From: Moniliella sp. 'wahieum'
Lineage: Eukaryota; Basidiomycota; Moniliellomycetes; Moniliellales; Moniliellaceae
Reading direction: 5' to 3'
Assembly: GCA_003971905.1 (NCBI GenBank)
Contig: RSEE01000090.1
Location: forward strand, 124,001 to 188,000
DNA: 64,000 bases
Shown: in pieces, positions 46,188 through 57,668 of the stretch
How the letters are laid out: the number at the start of each line of letters is the position of its first letter
How positions within the stretch are numbered: position 1 is the stretch's first letter
Program-made: the position numbers and the translations under genes
Notes under the pieces: generated by a model
The model's database searches: none
What the model was told of the DNA's origin: nothing
What the model saw: the letters and a program-made list of their open reading frames with translations, nothing else

Positions 46188-46398
46188 GGCGGGGGCGGGG
46201 GAGTGGTGGTGGCGGTGGCCCCGGCAGGGCTGCTTCTTGAGCGGGGGTGATGCGCTGGCTGCCGCCTTGGCTGGGTGGTGCAATATTCGAGGTGCGCCAC
46301 ACGGCAAGAGAAGCGGTGGGTGCCACGTCACACTTCACATGTCACGTGTCTGGCTGGCTTGCGCCGTTCCAGCCGGAGCCGCGTGGCTCGCTCGACTA

Positions 46399-46411
46399 TT
46401 CAATGTTCAAT
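46399..46411 (-). promoter_or_regulatory. 13-base promoter motif ATTGAACATTGAA (p24 / DSK2)
   Basis: The minus strand reads ATTGAACATTGAA, followed by a further partial copy; it lies in the 344-base divergent promoter of the p24 gene and DSK2. Identical copies are at 8268-8280 and 20195-20207. Confidence 0.5.
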
Positions 46412-46531
46412 ATTCAATGTCCAAACGTTCACATAGGCGAACGCCCCGGGCAAGGCTCGGCGATGTGGCTGCGTGCGTCCCCCCTGCCGCTGTTTCTCGG
46501 CCACCAACCAAACACCTCCACCCCCCCCACC

Positions 46532-47879
46532 ATGCCCGCCGACGCGGACACCAACACTCCTCCCCCCGCCGCCGCCGCTGCCGACGCCTCGGACGACGAG
46601 GGCGAGCTCGTGTCTCTGACCATCAAGGGCCCTGCCGGGCTGCAGTTGCCCATCCAGATCGGACTCGCTGCGCCGGTGCGCAAGCTGAAGCAAGCCATCG
46701 AGCGTGCCAAGCCCGATTTCCCCGTGCCTCTCTCCGCCTCATCTATGGTGGCAAGGTGCTCAAGGACGACGTTTGCTGGAAAAGTACAACATCCAGGGCG
46801 GTCATACCATCCACATGGTCCGCTCCCGTGGCCCGCCCAGCGCCACCGGAAGCAGTGCCGCCACCACCACGCCCGCGCCGCCGCGCCCGCCCCGGCGGCT
46901 GCTCACTCTCCGTCGGCAGCTGCCTCTCCAGCTGCAAGCGCAGCTGACGGGCCGAGGCACGGGGTGCCCAGCACGTTCGGTGCCGGCCAGACATTTACCA
47001 ACAACCCGCTTGCCGCGCTCAACCGGCCTGATCTGGCTGGCCCGCACATGGCTGCGCTCAATCCGTTTGCCGGAATGGAGGGCAACCCTCGGACCCGAAC
47101 TTTATGATGAACTTGATGGAGGATTCCAACTTTCAAGCGCAAGCGCGCGAGGCCTTGGCCCAGCCGGGCATTGTGGATCAGATCCTGGTGATGCGGCCGC
47201 AGATGCGGCCGTACCGTGCATGCTGGAGACGATGCTTCAGTCGGAACAGTTCCGCGAAATGCTCACCAACCCTGAGATGATGCGGCGGAGTCAACAGATG
47301 GCAGGGGCCATGGGTGCAGGTGGCATGCCTGGCTTTGGTCCCTTTGGCTCGGGCTTGTTTGGCGCTCCGCCGGCGACAGGCGGCGGAGCGCCCGGAGCAG
47401 CTCAATGGCCTACTTTTGCCCCCCCCGCCAACCCGGCCGCTGGGATGCCGGGGAGCACCGAGGCGCCTGCCACGGGTGCTGGTGCGGGTGGCGCGGCCAA
47501 CGCAGGGCCTGGCGCACCAGGCTCGGAGGAGTCGTTCGAGCGAGTTCTTCGCGCTTTGGGCGCCGGAGCTGGCCGTGTTCCTGGTAGAGAACGCCTTCCC
47601 GCCCTTTCCGTTTGGCGATTTTGGCGGCATGGGTGGCCCCGGTGGGTTGGGCGGTCTTGGAGGCCTGGGTGGCCTGGGAGGCTTGCCGGGGCTGCGGGCG
47701 CGGGTGCTGGTGCAGCCGCTGGTGATTCTCGCCCCCCCGAGGAACGGTATTCCAACGAGCTTGCCCAGTTGCAGGGAATGGGCTTTACGAATGGACCGGC
47801 CAACTTGCGGGCGTTGTTGATCAGTGGCGGGAGCGTTGAGGCGGCCGTGACGCTCCTACTGGAGGGCGGTGGGATTTGA
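46532..47879 (+). CDS. DSK2: Ubiquilin-type proteasome shuttle (UBL-UBA protein)
   Basis: Dsk2/ubiquilin binds ubiquitinated proteins through its C-terminal UBA and the proteasome through its N-terminal UBL. After MPADADTNTPPPAAAAADAS the UBL runs from ELVSLTIKGPAGLQLPIQIG through RLIYGGKVLKDD to YNIQGGHTIHMVRS. A Pro/Ala-rich linker follows, then STI1-like helices (FMMNLMEDSNFQAQAREALA; MLETMLQSEQFREMLTNPEM; MMRRSQQMAGAMG), a Gly/Ala-rich part with GGLGG repeats, and the UBA (SNELAQLQGMGFTNGPANLR; SVEAAVTLLLEGG). Shifts are needed near 46735, 46775, 46880, 47085, 47205, 47560 and 47730. The neighbourhood with RPN11 on the other side of the p24 gene is notable, as both act at the proteasome, but a common regulation is not shown. 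Confidence 0.88.
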
Positions 47880-48286
47880 AGGACGGGAAAGGAGGAAGGG
47901 CGCCGCTTGCCTCTGGTCAATCTGGCCTCTTCTTGCGATGAGGAAAATGGCGTGGACAACGATTGGATTCGCCCGCCATTTATCGATTATCCAGCAAGCT
48001 TGGTGCTGCTCGCCACCGTGTCTCGCTTTCCCTTCGGTTATTGGCTCAAGCTGCTATGCAGGGCTTGCTTTCGATGACCTGGCTGGGGTTTGTTTCGGCC
48101 GAATGACATCGAATGATTGAAGTATTCTATGTATATGGAGTGTTCGGCGCTGGGGACCGGGGCTATCATCTTATCGAATGAGTGCGACTCCGATAGTCCA
48201 TGGAAGAGGGTGCGCTCGAGAGAGTAAAAGGTGTTGATTTCCATGTCCCCGTCCCACGGATATTTCCTGTGTGGCAACATCATAAC
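47880..48286. other. Spacer between DSK2 and tRNA-Glu
   Basis: No gene seen. It includes the 3' region of DSK2. Confidence 0.4.
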
Positions 48287-48376
48287 TCCTCAATGGTCCA
48301 ACGGCTATGATGTCACGCTTTCAAGTCGCTGTTCGACTGATCCGTGAAGACCCGGGTTCGACTCCCGGTTGGGGAA
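48287..48376 (+). tRNA. tRNA-Glu (anticodon TTC) with 18-nt intron
   Basis: The acceptor TCCTCAA pairs with TTGGGGA, discriminator A. The anticodon stem is TCACG/CGTGA, the loop CTTTCA-C, and the intron of 18 nt (48324-48341 or within one base) sits one base 3' of the anticodon TTC, the normal place for eukaryotic tRNA introns. The intron can form a hairpin (AGTCG pairs with CGACT). The T-arm is CCGGG-TTCGACT-CCCGG, and a TTTTT run follows at about 48379. The mature tRNA would be 72 nt. Confidence 0.94.
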
Positions 48377-48494
48377 GCTTTTTGTGTTTTTGAGAAGAGA
48401 AGCGCAGGCGCGCGGGTGGGCTGCTGCGCCACGCGCCCCACATACCTCCTGCCCGCCGCCCCTCTCCCGTCGCCACCATCGCCTTGCCGCTGGG

Positions 48495-50771
48495 ATGGAC
48501 GACCACAACGCCGCCACTCCGTTGGCGGTGCCGCGTCCACAGGGCGGCGACTACTTCTCGCCTCGGCCCAGGACGCCTATGCCCAGTCCCCCAGCCCCCC
48601 CGCCGCCGTGTCGTTGGCGCCGGCAGCGCTGCACCAGCTGCCCCTGCCCTCGCTCAGCTCCCCCTCCGACTATGGCGACGGCCTCGGCATCTCCCCTGCT
48701 TCCTTCGACCGCATCAGCGCCATGAGCGGTGCTAGCAGCACCGACGCCTCCCACCGCGCCTCCCTCGGCCACACTGGCACCCTCAGCCCCATCCCGCCTT
48801 CGCTGGTCCCGCCGGTCCAGCTGTTTTCCAGCCGTCGCTCCAGCCGTCGGGCCAGCGTCTGGGCCCCAGGACACACCTCCTCCTTCTTTTGCCCCCCCGC
48901 CTCTCGAGCCTCAGATGCGTGGTCCGATGACGAGCGACGACTCGGGTAGCGAGTACTCCAACCAGGACTCCCTGCCCCTTCCTCATTGGCTCACACCAGC
49001 AACCCCAGTCAGACCCATCCTCCTCCCGTCGTTGTGCCCGCCGGTGACTCGACGGCCGAAGGGGAGCGGGGGACAGCGAGGCTCACTTCCCAGTTTGCTG
49101 CTTTATCCTCTGGCTCGTCTCACGCCCCGTCGCACACTGTCACAACCGTTTCCACTTCTAGTGCGCCGCACCACGCGCCCTCGCTCAGCTCAGGCTCGGA
49201 GTATGGCTCGGATGCGGACACGCACGAGGAGGTCACTCGCCCCCCGCGCAAACGCGGGGTCACTATGACGAGCTGGCGAGCACCCCTCCTTCCCGCACGC
49301 CTGCTCCACCAGTCGAAGAGGCATCCGCAACGGCGGAACAGTTGCGTGTCCTGGCTGCCCTCGAAGCCGAAGCGGACGCCCGCAACCCCAATCGTCCCCG
49401 TACGCTACATGAAGCCCGCGCGCGGGCCAAAGCGCGCGCACAGGCCAAACGTGGCCATTTGCAACACCCAGGGTCCAGTACCTCCGTTTTGGAGCTCAGA
49501 GAGGCGTCTCTGGACAGTGCCCGCCGCTTCCCACGCCTATCATTTCGTTAGAACCCCCGCCGGCATTGCCTCCACGGTCCGATTCTGCCACGCGGCCGCC
49601 GGACCAACCATCTCCGCGTCTGAACGAGCAGCTGGGAAAAGAAGCTGGTTCTCCGGCCTCTACGTCCGTAAAGGGTCGCCGCTCGCTGTACAAGACCAGT
49701 TTTCCCGCAGGGCATCCTCAGACAACGCTCATGGGGACCAAGAGAACGTCAAAATGGAAGTATCCACACCCACTACTACCAAGCCATCCCTTCCCTCTTT
49801 GGATCCGGCTTCGTCCGAACGCAGCCCACTTCGCCCGCAGATACGATCCCACCTCCTCACAAACCCTTCCTCCTTTGACTCGGTCCCTGTCGACCTGCCG
49901 ACGTAAAGATGGACGTGTTTGGAGTGACTGCCCCTGGCCGAGCTTTTTTTCGGTGGTTCCCCTGGGACAACAGGCCTCCAATGGTCGATTCCTTCGCGCC
50001 GCCACCAACTTGGGCGCAGTGCGCAAAATTCCCGGTGGCCGTTCCCGCCCAAAGCCGCGTCGATCAGTGGACCGTTACCCCCCCGAGCCCCTTTATCGGT
50101 CGCCTATGCACAAGCTAAGGCCGAGCTCCTGGCCACACCTTCGGGGCTGCAGACATGGGTCAGCCTCATGTCCAAGTCGTCGGAACGGGGCGCGTACCGC
50201 CTCTCTGGTTTGAACCCGAGGCCCCGGCGTAACCGACCTGGATGGAGGGCGTCAATGGACAACTGATTCCTGGAGAGTGGTCGCCGTGCCTGTGCCAAAC
50301 CCAAACCCAGCAGTCCAACCGAGTTGGATGGGATCTGCAACAACGGCGATCCACAAGGGCGTGCCGGTCGTTCGCTTCTCCGCTCGCGCGACGGGGTCTG
50401 GCTATGCCTTGCTCGATTTGCCAGGTCAGGTTGTCTCGTCTCCTGTCGTTCCACCGGCCCCCCTTGTTTGGCGATGCCTCCGGTCCCTTATCCACGTCGC
50501 AAAGACCAGGCAAAGTACATGCATCCAGTGAAATACCTCGCAACCTTTCCTACCAGGTGCATTCACCATCTACAGCAGCGACAAAACCGTCCGCGCAACC
50601 ACCATCTCGCACAACAGCAACCTGGCTTCACGCATGCCCAACTCCCGTGCTCGAATACGCCACACGAACTGGGGACTGGGGTTCTTAGTATTTTCTTTTT
50701 CTCACCCGCACTTTCTCAGGCTCTCTTCTTGGAACGATGCAGAGCCAATTCAGTCATTCCAGTTTAGCCTG
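48495..50771 (+). CDS. Uncharacterised, largely disordered protein
   Basis: I do not recognise it. The start MDDHNAATPLAVPRPQGGDY and the next 450 residues are Ser/Pro/Thr-rich and disordered (for example SPSDYGDGLGISPASFDRIS; SSGSEYGSDADTHEEVTRPP), with one Ala/Arg-rich helix (TLHEARARAKARAQAKRGHL). The C-terminal part (about 49900-50700) contains segments that look folded (VFGVTAPGRAFFRWFPWDNR; GLQTWVSLMSKSSERGAYRL; VPVVRFSARATGSGYALLDL), but their frames are broken by many shifts, so neither the reading nor the end at about 50771 is firm. A signalling or cytoskeletal protein would fit the composition; I propose no function. It may be two genes. Confidence 0.4.
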
Positions 50772-51466
50772 CGCATGCCTTCCAACGCTCTGCCACTCAC
50801 CAAGGCGGAATTTGCTTCGTGCGACAGTCTTCTCGTGACCGTCTTCTCGCTCAAACGACGTCACATCCCGGCTCGGGCATGGCACGACATCCTCCCTTGT
50901 TACACGTTACCGATCGAGCCGACCCGTCCCTGCAGACCGGCAACCACCTTATCGGCATCACCGGCAGCCTCGACGTATCACGCTTTTTTGCTTACGAGTC
51001 CACTGTTCCCCCTCCTGTTCGAGCTAGGATCAATTTCTTCGCCGGATCCCCCTTTGGACCCAGCTTGCCCCTGTCAGTCGGTCGCAGTGAACAAGAGTCG
51101 AGTTACGCCTCTGGTTAGGGAAAGCGGGGGGGTGGGCCCAGCGATGCTGAAGCGAATTTGTTATGTATTTCCGTTGGAGGATTCCCTGGACTTGGGTCCA
51201 GGTCTCCGCTGTACGACGACCAGCTAGTTCGCTGTACCTGACCAGCGGGCCGCCTGCCCACAAACGAGCCTCTCCCCAACATCCCAAAGTGTCCCTCCTA
51301 GGAGGGTCGTAACCTGAACTCTATCCTATCCAACTATCCAATCCTATCCTCTTGCCCTTGGCTGGACCTCCCTCGCTTGTATCTACTATCGGTTGGAGGA
51401 CGGGGGGATAGCAACCGACGTGATGTTCTGAGTCCCGTACGGGACGCTCCGGTACAATGCATTCCC
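50772..51466. other. Convergent spacer before UTP25
   Basis: Mixed open frames without recognisable features; 3' regions of the unknown plus-strand gene and of UTP25. Confidence 0.3.
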
Positions 51467-53483
51467 TTAGCTAAACTTCCACATCGACTTGTCCTCCGAC
51501 AAGAGAGTTTGCGCATCAGCGCCCACGATTCGTCGGAGCTTGAGCAAGTCGTAGCGGCAAAACAACGCTTCGACCTTGACTTCGTTGGGTTCCAGTTCCG
51601 ACCCGAGGGAGCGTTCGCCTTCTTTGCGGTTAAAGGGGAACTCGAGTACTTCGGAAAACATGGCTGGGTTCTCGGGCAGACCATAAAAGACGATCGTCTG
51701 AGCCCACGAAGGCGGTAGCGCTTGTAAAAGTGGAAGCGCTCGGTGAGCAACAAGATGGCCTTTTTGCCACTGAAAAACGCTTCGCGCGCTCGGGTGATTT
51801 GTTTGGTGGTGGAATACTCTGAGATGGCCGCATAGCTCACATCTTCCCGTTTACGCAGGTATTGCTCCACGCGCAAAAAGTCAAAGTAAGACGGAACAAA
51901 GAGCAACACATGGTTGGCGCTCACGGCGGACCGCATTAGGTTGGGCATGAGCTGTGGGGGGGAAACATCAATCAGTGATGGGTCTTTGGGCGCAGAGGAA
52001 AGGACGTACTTTAGTGGTGAACGCATTGAATCGGAGCTCCGGCTCTCGCTTAGGGTCGGAACATTCAAACCGAACAAACGTTTGGCGAATGCCCGACCGA
52101 ACCGATTTCATCGCCGGTGCCACTTCGCGGGAAAGGATCCGTTTCCTGTCAGGTTGAGCAGGTTCTTGTTGAATACGTTGAGCACCTCGGGGAACACATA
52201 GGGGGCAGAGAGGATGGTTTGGCGGAAGTAGCGCGACTTGTTGTCGAGGTACCATTGCTTGACCCGGCTAAAGTCCGTATCGTGAGACTCGTGTGGGATG
52301 GCATTCATCTTGCTCAGGATGTACTTGACGTGCTCCCAATTTTGCATGGCCATCACATCGGTCTGGTCCAGGACAAGCATCTCGATCGAAGACAAAAGTC
52401 GGCCGAGTCCGAGTCGATCAAGACGGAGACCCAGCGGGCTGGCAAGGATGACTCGCTGTCATACCACCCACTGAAAACTTGAACGTCTTGCGTGTCAACT
52501 TCATCCCCAACCTAAAGTTGTCATCAATGTTGCCGGAAAAGGTGGCAATGTGCTCAGCGGGGTACTTGGACCGCATCGCAGGTTGGGACAACTTGTCCTC
52601 CACGCCTTCGGGAATGCCATACTCGTTTTCAAACCGCACCCGACTGTCGATCGTCTTGCACCGCGAATGGGACGCCAGAGCTTCCTGCCATGCATACGCG
52701 CCGTTCCGAAGCGGAGCCAGAATGACACTTTGGGACGAGTGAATCCTTGGTCGCGAACCAAGTCGGCATCGGCTCAGCAGCATCGAGCTCCGCCTCGTCC
52801 TCATCGGCAGCTGCCGCCGCAGCGCGAGCCAGTGCCTCGTTGTTTTTCGTTACCGTCTCCCGGGTCGACCAAACATGTCCATCACATGCGCAGCCACAGC
52901 GTTCCTCCATTTGGCACGTCCAGTGTGGGTTACGGTACAGTCGACCAAATCGGCGTAGCTTTTCAGCAAGTCGCGCGTGGTCGGGCGCGAGAGGTGGGGG
53001 CAGGAGCGTAGCGAGAACCTTGCGCACGTCCTCTTCATTGGGTATGTCGCCATGCACACTGTCGAGATCAGGCACAAGCAGGGACTGGGTCGGTCCAGTG
53101 GAGCCCTCCACAGAAGTGCTGGACCAAACCAGTGGCGTGGTCTCGCTCGGCGTCGGGAACTGTTCGGCTAGGCTGGCCCTCAGCCCAGTGGAAGAAAAGC
53201 AGTCTTCGAATGAAGGAGCAGGGAAGAGGGCAGGCGTAGTTTGCTGTGTCGCACTCACCGCCTGGTTCGCGAGCGCCTCAGGCTGCTCGTCTGTCGATGC
53301 CTGCGACGCGGACGTGCTGGCGCGGCGGTTGAGCGGGATGCGTTTTCCGTGAGCGTCGGCAAGATCGTCATCGACCAGAGCATGTTTGCGCTTTCCAGGC
53401 GCGGAGGCAGACACATTGACGAGCGTGAGGAGCTGGGTCATGGTGACCTCGGCCTTCTTGTCGTCGACGGGCGCAACGGACAT
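51467..53483 (-). CDS. UTP25: U3 snoRNA-associated SSU-processome factor (helicase-like)
   Basis: UTP25 (digestive organ expansion factor in animals) is a nucleolar, catalytically dead DEAD-box-like protein of the 90S pre-ribosome. The N-terminus is acidic and low-complexity; the conserved part starts RRFGRLYRNPHW and continues TRPKVLILAPLRNGAYAWQE, FSGNIDDNFRLGMKLTRKTF, LASPLGLRLDRLG, SSIEMLVLDQTDVMAMQNWE, IPHESHDTDFSRVKQWYLDN, TFVRFECSDPKREPELRFNA, LLFVPSYFDFLRVEQYLRKR, AISEYSTTKQITRAREAFFS, LLLTERFHFYKRYRLRGLRR and ends near ALFCRYDLLKLRRIVGADAQ. The usual helicase Walker and DEAD residues are not kept, as is normal for this family. Several shifts are needed (near 52740, 52450-52480, 52110, 51990, 51690, 51600). 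The start is MSVAPVDDKKAEVTMTQ; LSG1 begins 355 bases away on the other strand. Confidence 0.9.
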
Positions 53484-53837
53484 GGCGTCGGGGGCAGGCA
53501 GGGAGGAGCGGAGGGGGGGGGGGGGGGCGAGGCGGGTGTCTTCGCGCGCTCTTCTGTTGGACAAGCCGTTTTGGAGGAGGCGAGCAGACGGGGCCCAAAA
53601 AAATGCATTCCGCCCGCGCGTTCCGCCCAAAATCTGACGGCGGGCGGCGATATTTGAGCGGACTGAAAAAAAAAAGCAGTGGTTAGATTGCGGCTGCTCC
53701 CCACACTCCCCCCGGCGCTACGCAAGGCCGCCCGCCCCAGTTCTCACCGCTCGACGGCAGCCGACAGGGCAGAACAAACGCACGTCTTCGTCTTCCGCGC
53801 TCCAACCACCCGCTCCTGTGTGCCTCGGGAGCCCGCC
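53484..53837. promoter_or_regulatory. Divergent promoter of UTP25 and LSG1
   Basis: A 354-base region shared by two ribosome-assembly genes. It holds a run of G (53513-53526) next to UTP25, a run of A (53666-53676), and C-rich sequence near LSG1. I do not see the 13-base motif here. Confidence 0.45.
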
Positions 53838-55949
53838 ATGGTACGCACCCCCCCACTCCTCTCCTGCTGCTCCTCGCTCACCGCCCCCGTCCCTGCCAGC
53901 CGCCCAAGAACAACAAGTCGGGCCTGGGCCGCGCCCTCATCAACCGGCGTGCGGCCGAGGTGCAAAAGTCGGGCGTCTCCCCCTTCCACACCACCGACCT
54001 CAGCGTGTCCGAGTCGCACAAGCTCCGCTCCGTCACGCATGAGGGCAACCTCGAGGAGTTCCTCAACACGGCCCAGATGGCCGACCAGGACTTCACCGCC
54101 GAGCGCCGCAATGTCACTGTCATCTCCGCGCCTGGAGCCAAGCGGCACAACCCCTACCTGCTCACCAAGGAGGAGGAGGAAGACATTCGCCAAAAGCAGG
54201 ACCGCAACCGCAACCGCCTGCGTGTTCCCAGGAGGTATGATTTTCACCTCCCTCTCCCCTTTTTGCCCGCTGCTCGTCCTCCATGTACTGACGCCGCCCT
54301 TTCTTTTCGCTTGTGCGCAGGCCGAAGTGGTCGACCGACCAGACGAAAGAACAGCTGGACCGATCGGAGAAGGATGCATTTCTCGACTGGCGTCGCAACC
54401 TGGCTGAGCTGACGGATTCGCTCGGGTTTGTGCTGACACCCTTTGAGCGTAACCTCGAGGTGTGGCGACAACTGTGGCGCGTGATTGAGCGAAGCGACCT
54501 GTTGATTCAGATTGTCGATGCGCGCAACCCGATGCAGTTCCGGTGCCAAGACTTGGAAAACTATGTGGAAGAGATGAACAACCCTGAAACCAACCCGCAC
54601 GACCCGGCCCAGTCGCATACCGCCGCCGCCGCCGCATCCCAGGCGACCGGTCCGCTGCGTGCGGAGAAGGACAGGAAACGGCGTTCTTTGCTGCTGATCA
54701 ACAAGTCTGACTTGCTCGATGAGGATCAGCGTCGCAGCTGGGCCAAGTACTTTGATACCCAGGGAATCAACTATGCCTTCTTTAGTGCAGCCAATGCCGC
54801 TGCCATCCAAGCTGCCAACGAGGGGGAGACGCTCCAATCGGTCACCACGGCCTTGAGCAACTTGTCGGTTGGAGGTGAGGAGGCGTTGTTGGCAGCCAAA
54901 GAAGCCAAGGACAGCAAGGAGGCGTCTCGCATCTTGTCCGTCGACGAGCTTGAGGCGCTTTTTGAGCGCTACGCGCCTCCGCCCGAGGAGCGGGCGGCCG
55001 CGACGGGCCACGCGGAACAGGGAAAGCTCGTGGTGGGTCTGGTAGGCTACCCCAACGTCGGCAAGTCGTCTACGATCAACGCTCTGATGGGTAGCAAGAA
55101 AGTTTCGGTCAGCTCTACCCCGGGTAAGACCAAGCACTTCCAAACCTTGCACCTCAGTGACTCGACAATCCTATGTGACTGTCCTGGATTGGTCTTCCCG
55201 CAGTTTGCTACGACTGCAGCGGAGCTGGTGGTGGATGGTGTGTTGCCGATTGACCAACTGCGGGAGTTCACGGCTCCTGCTGAGCTGGTTGCTCAGCGGA
55301 TTCCCCAAGACATCCTTGAGGCGACCTATAGCTTTGCCATCCCGACGTTGACGACGGATGAGAAGGCGACTAAGCAGAACCGGGCCAACGGAATGGACCT
55401 CTTATCGGCCTACGCTGTCTCGCGTGGCTTACCCGCCAAGGGCAGGGCAATCCGGACGAAACCAAGGCGGTGAGGTACGTGTTGAAGGACTATGTCAATG
55501 CGCGTCTCTTGTTTGCCCACCCTCCCCCCGGCGTGGACCCGGATGAGTTCAACGCGGCGCAACGCGACCGGATTCGTGCCTCGCTCGCCAAAAAAGGCAA
55601 TAAGGTCCATTCGCTCATTTCCGATGCGGTCGGACAGCGTGTGCGGACCAAGGCGAGCGCCGCGCCTGGCGCGGCTCGTGCCAGCGCCAAGTCCTTGGCC
55701 GCTCGTAAAAAGGCTTTGGACGTAAGTCAAGATGTGGACTCGGCCTTCTTTGGCACTGCTTCGGCGGGGCCCAAGATTCGGGGCCAAGTGCCGGCGGCTT
55801 CGCTCCGAGGCCGGATCAACAATGATGGTACCGCCAACGAGGATGGGGATGATATGGCGTCGATCGTGAGCGGCGTGCCTAGTGCCAAGAAGCACTTCAA
55901 GGGGGGCAAGAAAAAGAAGCAGCACAATCCCAATCCGTATGGCGTGTAA
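53838..55949 (+). CDS. LSG1: Cytoplasmic 60S-maturation GTPase
   Basis: Lsg1 is the circularly permuted GTPase that releases the export adaptor Nmd3 from nearly mature 60S subunits. The order of GTPase motifs is permuted as expected: NKSD (G4; SLLLINKSDLLDEDQRR), then GYPNVGKSSTINALMG (G1) and CDCPGLVFP (G3). The basic C-terminus (FKGGKKKKQHNPNPYGV) is typical. The first coding exon is the ATG alone (53838-53840); an intron at 53841-53899 (GTACGC to GCCAG) leads to PPKNNKSGLGRALINRRAAE. A second intron at 54235-54320 (GTATGA to CGCAG) splits the arginine codon in RVPRRPKWSTDQT. One base is missing near 55440 (GLPA to GQGNPDETKAVRYVLKDYVN). The protein is about 655 residues. Confidence 0.95.
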
Positions 55950-57668
55950 GGATACCGATCTCCTTGGACCTCCTTCCCATTCTCTCTCTCTCGCAATGAT
56001 CACAAATGCCGGCCTGCTGGCACCTGCGGCGCTCACTTTGACACCGGAATCCCATGCTTGTAGTCCATTGCACCTCTTTCTATTGCCACAGATTCCGCGC
56101 GCGCAGGTCAACGGCGGTACGCTCGGCCGCCCAACCGCTAAGATAAACTGAACTTTGTAAACTGTCCCTTGTATTGTAGCCTAGGCAGTCCACAGCTGGT
56201 GGTGGCGCACCCTCCTGTCCTACTGAACGATCATCGTACGATCCGGCAGTGAGTACTTATATCGAACCAGCGTTCTCAAGTCCCTGCATTTGCCTATACG
56301 CCGCACTCACCCCCACCCGCCACGCAGGACTCCCATCAGCGCGTGTCCCCCAAAATCAATGCCGGGTTTAAAAGGAAGGCGAGCAGGACGAAACCCTCCT
56401 CAATGGCGGCCTTTTGAGCAAGGTGGAAGCAGTAGTCTCACGCGCGAGGGGGGTGCAGAGGGAAGAAGAGCCCGACTCAGCCTGCTCGGCCTCCTCGTCA
56501 GCATACCAGGGGCAGAGGGGCGAACGCACGTGCCTCGTCTCTGCCTTGCTTTGAGCTGAATACGAACCAGAGACTGCCGGGATACCGTACTGTCCAAAGT
56601 CGGCATAGCCATTGAGAATATTGAGGCCATGTATGTCGGTACTAAGGAGCATGGGGGTGGGGGCATGGGCCAAGCCAAGGACGAACCACGGGAGGGAGTC
56701 GAGGGTCAGACCGAGTATAGTATAGGCCATGTGCCCTCTCCTGTTGCATCTTGCCGTCGCTGCCAAGCGGCCAGTAGCCAGGTAGGGGTCAGAGGTCAGA
56801 CGACCGGTCAGACCCTGGATCGTTTTGAGCCATTCTTTGGCTCGGAGGTAAGCGGAGCAACGGATCATCGATCATGATGAGAATGGCCTTGAACCGATGG
56901 GACTGTCATGCGGATGCGTGTGCATCCTTAGTCCGCATGATTCCTTATGCGTACGAACTATGTCTCCCATTCCAACCTAGCGACCAAGCCCACTCGATTC
57001 CAACTCTGCAGCAGCATCCGCCATGACATGATGACATGCGAGTTCACAGACGAGGAAAGGCAGATGTCACTGGGTAACCCCTTTGAACCAACCCGACGAA
57101 GGCAGCGTCACAACCCCGAAAGCGGGGCGCGTAAAAACAAGGGATCCACGACGGGACGAAGAGGGACGAGAAGGACGGAAGGAAGGAAGAAAAGGGAGAG
57201 AGAGGGAGAGAGAAAAGGAAGGGGTTAGGTGGGTTAGGTGAGATGAGAAGAGAAGAGGTGGGGACGGGACAAGGCGCTGCCAAGGGCGGGATCCGGTACG
57301 AAGCGGATCGGGTTCAAAGTGGTCCACTCGGCCGGCAGGGTGCTGGCCCAACCACCAAACCCACAAACTCGGGCGCGCAACAAGAACAGGCCATCAAACA
57401 GCGTAGCAGGGAGGAGGGGGATCGCGCAACCAAAACAAAAGTGCGAGGGATCCTCGCCCCCTCGCCCCCCCACCGTCGGGCATGGGCCTTGCCTCCGCCT
57501 CCTCCGAAGCGCCAAAGTGAACGCAGGGAGCGGGAAACAGAACGCAGCGCGAGCTCCCGCCACCTTTGACAGCCTGTCGCGTTCCTGTCAGATCCTTCCA
57601 AGTCCAGGCGGAGAGCAAGCCACAAGGAAGGATGCGAGGTGTAGCTGGTTCGCATCTACCCGTCCGCC
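55950..57668. other. 1.7 kb spacer between LSG1 and PP1
   Basis: Both genes end here. A strongly purine-rich stretch lies at about 57160-57260 (GGAAGG and GAGAG units). Open frames at 56368-56868 and others show no family pattern. Nothing else is seen. Confidence 0.4.
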
